A stretch of DNA of 64,000 bases from Elusimicrobiota bacterium (GTDB lineage: Bacteria; Elusimicrobiota; Elusimicrobia; UBA1565; UBA9628), in contig PLZD01000002.1 in assembly GCA_003151975.1 (NCBI GenBank), positions 65,638-129,637 of the forward strand, read 5' to 3'. The position numbers and the translations under genes were made by a program. Shown here piece after piece: positions 58,410 to 64,000 of the stretch. A model generated the notes under the pieces. The model made no database searches. It had not been told where the DNA came from and saw nothing but the letters and a program-made list of their open reading frames with translations. Position 1 is the stretch's first letter, and each line of letters starts with the position of its first letter.

Positions 58410-60212
58410 TCAGTCGGTGCCGCCCAGGACCTCGCGCACCGTGGTGATGCCCTGCTTGACCTTCTCGAAGCCGTCCTGGGCGATCAGGCGCATGCCGCGC
58501 TTCTGCGCCGCGGCTCGGATCATGTCGACGGCCGAGGTGTGCAGGCAGACCGCGCGCACGTCGTCGTCCATGACGAGCAGCTCATGAAGGCCGACGCGGC
58601 CGCGAAATCCAATGCCTTTGCAGTCGGGACAACCTCCCTCCTTCGGCGGGCCGAAGATCTTGGTCCCGGCGGGAAGATCGACTTTATTTTCCTTGAAAAG
58701 CTTGATCTCCTCCGGCAGAGGATCGTGCGCGACCTTGCACTTCTCGCAAAGCCGTCGTGAAAGGCGCTGGGCGAGGATGGCCTTGACCGTGGTGGCGACC
58801 ATGAAGGCGGGCAGGCCCATCTCGGAGAGCCGCGAGACGGCCGATGGAGCGTCGTTGGTGTGGATCGTCGAGAAGACGAGATGTCCCGTCATGGCGGCTT
58901 CCATGGCAATGTGGGCGGTCTCCTTGTCGCGGATCTCGCCGACCATGATCACGTCGGGGTCGAAACGCAAAAACGAGCGCAGGGCCATCGAGAAGTCGAA
59001 CTTCTTGTCCTCGCCGAGCTTGAGGTCGGGGTTGACCGGGATCTGCACGATGCCGTCGAGGTTGTACTCGACGGGATTTTCGGCGGTCAGGATCTTGATC
59101 TCCGGCTTGTTGATGTGGTTGAGCGCGCCGTAGAGCGTCGTCGACTTGCCCGAACCCGTGGGCCCGCAGACGAGGATCAAGCCGAAGTTCTTCTTGCCGC
59201 CGATGCCCCTAAGCAGGGCCAGCAGGCGCTCGAGCGTGTCGGGCATGAAGCCCATCTTGAGTATGTCCACCTTCACCGAGGCGCGGTCGAGTATGCGCAT
59301 GACGCAGGCCTCGCCGTAGACCGTCGGCAGCATCTCGACGCGAAACTCGACGGGGTTTCCCTTGTTGAGCACCTGTATGCGCCCGGATTGAGGGATCCTG
59401 CGCTCGGTGATGTTCATCGAGTTGGTCATGATCTTGATCTTTGCGGCGATCGCCTGGCGGTAGGCCCACGGAATTTTCGCGGGCCCGGCGACGAGCACGC
59501 CGTCGACGCGGTAGCGCAGAAGAATCCTCGAGTTCTTGCCGGTGGGATCCTCGAACGGCTCGATATGGATGTCGGAGGCCTTCATCGCAAGCGCGCTCAG
59601 GATGATCGAGTTGACGATCTTCTCGATGACGGGCGCCGAGGCGTCGAGCTTGGCGATGTCGGCCTTGGTGTCTTCTTTGACGACCTCCAGGCCCGAATCC
59701 TTGGGGATGCCCCAATCCTCCATCGGGGGCGCCTCTTCCTCGATGGCTTTGATGAGCGCGCCGCCGCCCTTGCCCCAGGCGGCGTCGAGCGTCGCGAGGA
59801 TGTCGGCCGGCATCGCGAGAGAGCCCTTGATCTCGAGGCCCGTGCGCAGCTGCAGGTCCTCGAGAATGAAGAGGTCGCGCGGGTCGGCCATCGCGAACGA
59901 AATCTTATTCTCCTCCTTCGCGAAGGACACCGCCAGGTGCTTGCGCGCGACCTTCTCCGGAAGAATCTTCGCGATGTCGGCGCTGACGTCCATGTCGATG
60001 ATGTTGATCTCCTCGACCTGCCAATCCTCGGAAAGCGCCTTGAGCATGGCCTGCTTGGTCATGAACTTCTTATCGACGACGACCTGCTGGAGGGATTTGT
60101 TCTCGGAGAGCGCCTCGGCCTCGGCTTGATTGAGCTGCTCCTCGGGCAATGCTTTGCGCTCGAGAAGAATCTCTTTGACGGTTTTGTGGCGTTGGAGGCC
60201 TTTGACCGCCAT
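58410..60212 (-). CDS. GspE/PilB-type secretion or pilus ATPase
   Basis: A 600-residue protein. An N-terminal MshEN-like domain (residues about 1-150) is followed by the ATPase: Walker A VCGPTGSGKSTT, Walker B VIMVGEIRD and the His box SRLSEMG region. The tetracysteine zinc motif CEKC then CPDC lies near 480-520. It powers type IV pilus or type II secretion assembly. Because the next genes make a GAF-HD-GYP protein and a kinase, the ATPase could be regulated by c-di-GMP, which binds MshEN domains in related proteins. The promoter at 60251 and AAGGAAGG precede the ATG. Confidence 0.93.
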   Translation of the reverse strand: MAVKGLQRHKTVKEILLERKALPEEQLNQAEAEALSENKSLQQVVVDKKFMTKQAMLKALSEDWQVEEINIIDMDVSADIAKILPEKVARKHLAVSFAKEENKISFAMADPRDLFILEDLQLRTGLEIKGSLAMPADILATLDAAWGKGGGALIKAIEEEAPPMEDWGIPKDSGLEVVKEDTKADIAKLDASAPVIEKIVNSIILSALAMKASDIHIEPFEDPTGKNSRILLRYRVDGVLVAGPAKIPWAYRQAIAAKIKIMTNSMNITERRIPQSGRIQVLNKGNPVEFRVEMLPTVYGEACVMRILDRASVKVDILKMGFMPDTLERLLALLRGIGGKKNFGLILVCGPTGSGKSTTLYGALNHINKPEIKILTAENPVEYNLDGIVQIPVNPDLKLGEDKKFDFSMALRSFLRFDPDVIMVGEIRDKETAHIAMEAAMTGHLVFSTIHTNDAPSAVSRLSEMGLPAFMVATTVKAILAQRLSRRLCEKCKVAHDPLPEEIKLFKENKVDLPAGTKIFGPPKEGGCPDCKGIGFRGRVGLHELLVMDDDVRAVCLHTSAVDMIRAAAQKRGMRLIAQDGFEKVKQGITTVREVLGGTD

Positions 60213-60250
60213 TTCTAGGGCGCCTTCCTTATTATAGTCACGGCAGGGGA

Positions 60251-60279
60251 AGTTTAGCCCCCCTCCGAAGGAATGTCAA
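60251..60279 (-). promoter_or_regulatory. Promoter of the gspE signalling operon
   Basis: On the minus strand TTGACA (60274-60279), 17 nt, TAAACT (60251-60256). A second TATAAT lies closer to the gene. The leader of about 32 nt contains the Shine-Dalgarno sequence. Confidence 0.65.
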
Positions 60280-60308
60280 GGCTGACGGTCAGGCGGATGG
60301 GAGAGGCG

Positions 60309-60800
60309 CTACTTGGTCCACCACTGTTTGAGCTTGGCCGTGCGGCAGATCTCGGCGAACTGAGGGCCCAGCTCCGGGAACTCCGCTTCCATCATCTTCA
60401 TGATGTTGGAGCGCACCGCCGGCCCGGTCATCAAGGTCACGTCGGCAATGCCTTCCAAGATCCAGCCGGTGAAGGACTTGGCGTCGATGGCGAGCTCGGG
60501 AGCCGCGCCGGGCAGCATCTTGAGCAGGAATCGAGAGGTCAGAGGCACGTCCTGGCCGATCTCCGCGATGCCGCGCATGGTCCCGCGCGCGACGCGGCGG
60601 ACGATCATCCTGTGCTCCTTCTTATCCTTGGCGGCCTTGAGCCAAGTCTCGGCGGTCTCCTTGGCGAGCTCCGCGGCTTGCGACGGGCCGTCTTCGGCGC
60701 TCTTGAGGCGGCTCGAGACGATCTTGGTGTAGGCGCTGAACTCAGGATCCTTCTCGTCCGGGTTGTCCGGCTTCACGCCCCACTGCCATCGGTTGGTCAT
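60309..60800 (-). CDS. Hypothetical protein with PCP-reductase-like charge pattern
   Basis: A 163-residue, mostly helical protein without signal or membrane segments. It starts MTNRWQWGVKPDNPDEKDPEF and has a basic helix KDKKEHRMIVRRVARG and a C-terminal RTAKLKQWWTK. I recognise no family. The ATG at 60800 is preferred over 60818: TTGACG (60834-60839), 18 nt and TATTCT (60810-60815) place the transcript start only 2-3 nt before it. It lies head to tail with the gspE run. Confidence 0.65.
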   Translation of the reverse strand: MTNRWQWGVKPDNPDEKDPEFSAYTKIVSSRLKSAEDGPSQAAELAKETAETWLKAAKDKKEHRMIVRRVARGTMRGIAEIGQDVPLTSRFLLKMLPGAAPELAIDAKSFTGWILEGIADVTLMTGPAVRSNIMKMMEAEFPELGPQFAEICRTAKLKQWWTK

Positions 60801-60862
60801 GTTGGTTTGAGAATACATCTAGCGGCGCCCCCGCGTCAAGTCTCGACGCGGTCCAGATTGCG

Positions 60863-61423
60863 TCAGTACACGAAGGGGATCAGCGCCTTGGTCCGGCGCT
60901 TGTACTCGGCGAACTCCGCGCCGAACTCGGAGCCCAGCATCGTCTCTTCCATTTTGATCTTGCGCGCGAAGGCGGTCAGCGTGGCCGCGATGATCAGCGC
61001 TCCGCGCGCCTCGCCCAAGGTCAGCGCGCTGCCGACGATCGCCAGCAGAAAACCGGTGTAGATGGGATTGCGCACGAAGGAGTACGGCCCGCTCTCGATG
61101 AGGCGGTGGCCTTGCTTGATCTGGACCTCGCCGCTCCAGAAGCGGCCTAGATGCACGCGCGCCCAGACAGCGAAAAGCAGGCCCGCGCAAGTCATGCCGA
61201 CTCCGGCGCACTCCAGCGCGCGGCTCTCAGGGATGACGCGCGTGCCGAGATATCCGAATTTGAACAGCGGAGAAAAAAGCAGCAGGAAGGCGGCGGCCAG
61301 CAGGCCCATGTGGACCGCGCGCGAGCCGCGCGATTCCGTCCTCGCGGGCTTGTGGACTCCAAGGCTGGCGAGCCACCAATAGAAAAACCAGGCGCCCCAC
61401 AGACCGCCGATGATCCGCATCAT
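60863..61423 (-). CDS. Isoprenylcysteine carboxyl methyltransferase (ICMT/PEMT)-family protein
   Basis: A 186-residue membrane protein with about five hydrophobic segments. The family signature ESGPYSFVRNPIYTG (about 108-122) and a C-terminal Glu/Tyr motif (FAEYKRRTKALIP) match the SAM-binding part of ICMT and phospholipid methyltransferases. Bacterial members methylate small lipids or unknown acceptors. It lies 18 nt after the GH15-like gene and is probably cotranscribed with it. Confidence 0.85.
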   Translation of the reverse strand: MMRIIGGLWGAWFFYWWLASLGVHKPARTESRGSRAVHMGLLAAAFLLLFSPLFKFGYLGTRVIPESRALECAGVGMTCAGLLFAVWARVHLGRFWSGEVQIKQGHRLIESGPYSFVRNPIYTGFLLAIVGSALTLGEARGALIIAATLTAFARKIKMEETMLGSEFGAEFAEYKRRTKALIPFVY

Positions 61424-61441
61424 GCGTAGGATTGAAGCAAT

Positions 61442-62995
61442 TTAACGCGGCTTGGGCGAAGACAGCGCGTCGCGGGCCTGCGCGGCGGTCAGCAGGCTCG
61501 CGTAGTTCCAGGTCAGGTCGCGCGCCGAGGTCATCGTCCCTGAATTCTTGTCGATCTGCTCGGAGAGCGAGCCGTCGGGATTGGCGTGCGCGCGCACGAC
61601 GCCGAGGTAATCGTCTCCCCCCGCCTTGAGTCCCGCGATGATCTTGGAGAACAGCGGATCGCCCGAGGAGACCACGGTCCCGGGCTTCAACGAGTCATCC
61701 TTTAGGATGCCGCGGAAGAAATTCAAGTCCTCGGCTTCTACGCGGATCGCGCCGTCTGAGATGAAGCGCGCGGCGGCGTCGTAATAGAGCTCGGCGAAGG
61801 CGTTGGTGTTGAGCACCCAAGGATTGCCGCCGAAGTATTTGTCTTCCGGGTAGCGGCCGATCGCGGTGCCCGGGCCCTGCTTTTGGTTGAGCGGGTACTC
61901 CGCATGGAACGCGTCCGCGATCGCCTGGGCCGTGGCCAGGACGCGCGGATCCGTCGGGCCGAAGAAATCGAGCTGCGCGCGCGTCATCACGGCCGCGTCG
62001 ACGGGCTGGACGTGGATGACGCCGAGGATCACGGCCGAGTCGAGGCCGCTGGATTTGTAATCGAGGCCGCCGTCGCGCCCCAGCGCCGCCACGATGTAGC
62101 CTCGGGCCGAATCCCAGTGACGCTCGATGGCGGCTTCGAGCCCCTGAGACTGCTCGCGGTACCACGACGCCGCGCCGGGATCGCCCAGCGAGTCGGCGAG
62201 CCACGCGCCCTCGAGCAGCGCCCGTCGCTGGGCCATCTCCGTGTCGAAGTGATGCGCCTTGACCTCTTCCCAAACGTCGAAGCTCGTCTGACCCCAGCGG
62301 TGAGAGACGTACTCGAGATCTCCTTTAATTCCGGCGCCGAAGTCGCCGTAGAGGGCGCGCGCGCCGTCCTTGTCGCCCTGCGAAAGCCTCTCGCGCGCGA
62401 GCGCGATCAAAGTCCCGGCTTCCTCGGCGGGACCGTCGTCCTGCGGCCGGCCCCAGGGGCCCGTGAACACGCTGCCGTCCATGTTCCCTTTAGGTTCGCC
62501 GATGCCGGCCTGGCTTGGCGCCGTCTGTTCGCGGCGCGCGAAGGCAGCGTAATCGTTGAGTTTCTTGAGGTAGTCCTGCTTGGCCGGGCCCGAGGACGAC
62601 TGATAGAGGCGGACGAGCTCGGACATCGTGAGCGCGGCGTCGCGCTTCCAGTTGTACCAGTAATCGGGATCCTGCTTCGAAGGGCTCGCGGCCACCGAGC
62701 CGGGAGCGGCGCCGGCCGGCGAGACGTTGGCGAGCATCTTCTGGAGCGCGACGCTCCGCTCGGAGACGAGCCACGCGTCGAGGCTTTCCGATTTGGCGCG
62801 CGGGACTACGACGACGGCGTCCTTTCCGGTGCCGAGGGGCTTTGTTCCGTCGAAAAGCGCGTCGAGGCTTGCGGGCGAGAGGGACTGGGGTTTCGGCGCG
62901 GCCAGAGGACCGCAAGCCAAGGGCGCCGAGAAGATCAGGCCGCAAGCAAGGGCCAAGGCCGCGTCGCGCATCCGGCGAATGCTCTGATCAAGCAC
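61442..62995 (-). CDS. Secreted GH15 (glucoamylase)-like protein
   Basis: A 517-residue protein with an N-terminal signal and a lipobox-like segment (APLACG). The (alpha/alpha)6-barrel repeats are visible, with the GH15 signatures YWYNWKRDAALTM and NPWVLNTNAFAELYYDAAA and a late ARDLTWNYASLL. It probably releases glucose from alpha-glucans. The GTG at 62995 has an extended -10 box (TGCTATAAT ending at 63004) 8 nt upstream and no Shine-Dalgarno sequence. An ATG at 62971 is an alternative. Confidence 0.88.
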   Translation of the reverse strand: MLDQSIRRMRDAALALACGLIFSAPLACGPLAAPKPQSLSPASLDALFDGTKPLGTGKDAVVVVPRAKSESLDAWLVSERSVALQKMLANVSPAGAAPGSVAASPSKQDPDYWYNWKRDAALTMSELVRLYQSSSGPAKQDYLKKLNDYAAFARREQTAPSQAGIGEPKGNMDGSVFTGPWGRPQDDGPAEEAGTLIALARERLSQGDKDGARALYGDFGAGIKGDLEYVSHRWGQTSFDVWEEVKAHHFDTEMAQRRALLEGAWLADSLGDPGAASWYREQSQGLEAAIERHWDSARGYIVAALGRDGGLDYKSSGLDSAVILGVIHVQPVDAAVMTRAQLDFFGPTDPRVLATAQAIADAFHAEYPLNQKQGPGTAIGRYPEDKYFGGNPWVLNTNAFAELYYDAAARFISDGAIRVEAEDLNFFRGILKDDSLKPGTVVSSGDPLFSKIIAGLKAGGDDYLGVVRAHANPDGSLSEQIDKNSGTMTSARDLTWNYASLLTAAQARDALSSPKPR

Positions 62996-63003
62996 CGTAC
63001 GCT

Positions 63004-63012
63004 ATTATAGCA
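63004..63012 (-). promoter_or_regulatory. Extended -10 promoter of the GH15-like gene
   Basis: TGCTATAAT (extended -10) on the minus strand ends 8 nt before the GTG at 62995. No good -35 box is present. Confidence 0.5.
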
Positions 63013-63055
63013 ATTAGACCTAGCCCGCGCATAGGCCTTTCGGTCCGAGGCGCTA

Positions 63056-63084
63056 TTGCGGCGCCGGGGAACTTCTGTTAGACT
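63056..63084 (+). promoter_or_regulatory. Promoter of the 63105 gene
   Basis: TTGCGG (63056-63061), 17 nt, TAGACT (63079-63084). Transcription should start near 63091, before the Shine-Dalgarno AGGAGGGA. Confidence 0.6.
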
Positions 63085-63104
63085 TCGAGGAGGGAGCCCT
63101 GCCA

Positions 63105-64000
63105 GTGAAATTCCGGAACGCCGAGCCCTTACTTCTTATCACCGTCGCGTGCCTGGTTCTCGCGGCGCCAGCCCGGCCGCAGGACGACGGCTCGGGCCCC
63201 CAAGTCTACCGCATGGAACCGGCGACGAGGTTCGGCGAGAAGGAGTGGCGCGAATTTCAGGAACGGCACGAACGCGAGTTCGCCCGCGTCCGGCGGATGA
63301 ACGAAAGGTACGCCGAGCAGGCGACCCCGCCTCCCATCGAGCCGATCTACAACGCACCAGGGCCGCGGCGCCCCCCGCGTCCGATAGGACCCAGCCACCC
63401 GCCGGTCATGCGCGATTTCAGGGACGATTTCGCGGCCGCCGTGAAGGATTACGTCGATTCCCACTCGAAAGGGGGAGCCTTCGCGATCGACGACGCGCTG
63501 ACAGGCCGGCGCTACGAGCTTAAGCTCTCGCACATCCATACGGAGAAAATTCGCACTTTAAGCTCGGATGAGGTCTCCGGCGACGCCGGCTTCGACACGA
63601 CTGGCGGCCCCAAGGGCGCCGTCGACCTCGACTTCTTCCTTCATAGGGGCGACAACTGGTCTTGGGCGGTGGAAAAGGTCCTGGTGCGGGCCGTCAATGG
63701 GAGACAGCGCTACGCTTACGACCCCGACAATCGCATCGTCGCGGTCGCAACACCCCAGACGGCGCCGCGCGTCATCCCGAAGCCGACGGCCCCCGCGCAT
63801 CTTTCTGCGGAAGTCTCCTTCAGCGCTCCCGGGCAGACGGGAATCCTCGAGGGCGGCGAAACCGGCACGCTCCAGATCAAGGTCGACAACGCGGGTCCCG
63901 GTCCCGCTTACGCGATAAGCCTGTCCTTGGACCCTCGCGACACCGTCGGCGTCTCCGTTCCCGCCGAGGTGGAACTAGGCGATCTCCCGGCGGGGAAATC
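63105..64000 (+). CDS. Exported protein with a C-terminal Ig/CARDB-like domain, partial at right edge
   Basis: An open frame from the GTG at 63105 runs to the window end (298 complete codons, no stop). It starts with a signal peptide (VKFRNAEPLLLITVACLVLAA), then a charged Pro-rich stretch, a beta-rich middle, and a C-terminal part (about 238 onward: LEGGETGTLQIKVDNAGPGPA) resembling CARDB or NEW3 Ig-type domains common in secreted envelope proteins. AGGAGGGA is 10 nt upstream. Function unknown. Confidence 0.72.
   Translation, partial: MKFRNAEPLLLITVACLVLAAPARPQDDGSGPQVYRMEPATRFGEKEWREFQERHEREFARVRRMNERYAEQATPPPIEPIYNAPGPRRPPRPIGPSHPPVMRDFRDDFAAAVKDYVDSHSKGGAFAIDDALTGRRYELKLSHIHTEKIRTLSSDEVSGDAGFDTTGGPKGAVDLDFFLHRGDNWSWAVEKVLVRAVNGRQRYAYDPDNRIVAVATPQTAPRVIPKPTAPAHLSAEVSFSAPGQTGILEGGETGTLQIKVDNAGPGPAYAISLSLDPRDTVGVSVPAEVELGDLPAGK

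Noticed and set aside
58860-60218. A 452-codon plus-strand open frame opposite gspE
   Set aside because: It is antisense to a complete GspE ATPase and shows a repetitive charged composition without domain.
1-64000. CRISPR arrays, rRNA genes and insertion sequences
   Set aside because: No regularly spaced direct repeats, rRNA cores or transposase motifs were seen.

Overview
The window is a GC-rich (roughly 60-65% by eye), gene-dense, mostly syntenic bacterial chromosome segment from a Gram-negative-type cell: there are lipoproteins, outer-membrane beta-barrel candidates, a PorV/PorQ-family protein and a murein endopeptidase. The mix of a PorV-like protein next to a FlgD/Ig-tailed subtilase, TPR and zinc-ribbon membrane proteins, a GspE-type ATPase beside GAF/HD-GYP and Ser/Thr-kinase genes, and deeply branching housekeeping proteins fits Elusimicrobiota or a neighbouring lineage. 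That placement is inference; no rRNA is present.

Layout. 1-7001: end of an ankyrin lipoprotein, a NarL-type response regulator, then a 1602-residue secreted subtilase coupled to a PorV-like protein. 7012-15712 (minus): a long run reading GT2, yceD, rpmF, plsX, fabG, acpP, rnc, acyl-CoA dehydrogenase, a small membrane protein resembling Pycsar effectors, and an M1 aminopeptidase with HEAT repeats. 15798-19406: an isocitrate dehydrogenase with an inserted zinc ribbon, and two beta-barrel candidates. 19431-27558 (minus): an envelope cluster (GYF-domain coiled-coil protein, two small proteins, SpoIID/LytB protein, GT4, GT39-like). 27657-32600: tRNA-Lys, tRNA-Leu, and a roughly 4.7-kb island integrated in tRNA-Leu, carrying a Fic protein, a lower-GC GT39-like gene and an excisionase-like HTH gene, and ending in a displaced 3' half of tRNA-Leu. 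32628-41269: tig, tRNA-Asp, mepA, a TPR protein, and the coupled clpP-lon-aminotransferase operon. 41259-44555 (minus): an ABC export cassette. 44655-49067: lipoprotein, secreted clan-A glycosidase-like protein, serA, zinc-ribbon membrane protein. 49071-52629 (minus): TauE half-protein, outer-membrane protein, thioredoxin-like protein and alanine dehydrogenase in one run, plus a small exported helical protein. 52755-54886: EIIA-like protein, exported protein and a 46-residue basic protein. 54890-60212 (minus): gspE, GAF-HD-GYP, PH/GRAM-Ser/Thr kinase, and a degenerate cyclase-like membrane protein. 60309-64000: small protein, ICMT-like methyltransferase, GH15-like protein, and a partial secreted protein.

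Several monocistronic genes share one promoter geometry: a -35 box, a 17-nt spacer, a -10 box, exactly 6 nt, then the start codon, with no Shine-Dalgarno sequence. This predicts leaderless mRNAs (clpP, the glycosidase-like gene, the EIIA gene, the 53338 gene and the 46-residue gene). Other points worth attention are the island split in the tRNA-Leu anticodon loop, the AbiEi-like/Fic fusion with repeats over its own promoter, the zinc ribbon inserted into isocitrate dehydrogenase, and a 14-nt mRNA leader segment complementary to the tRNA-Asp anticodon arm.
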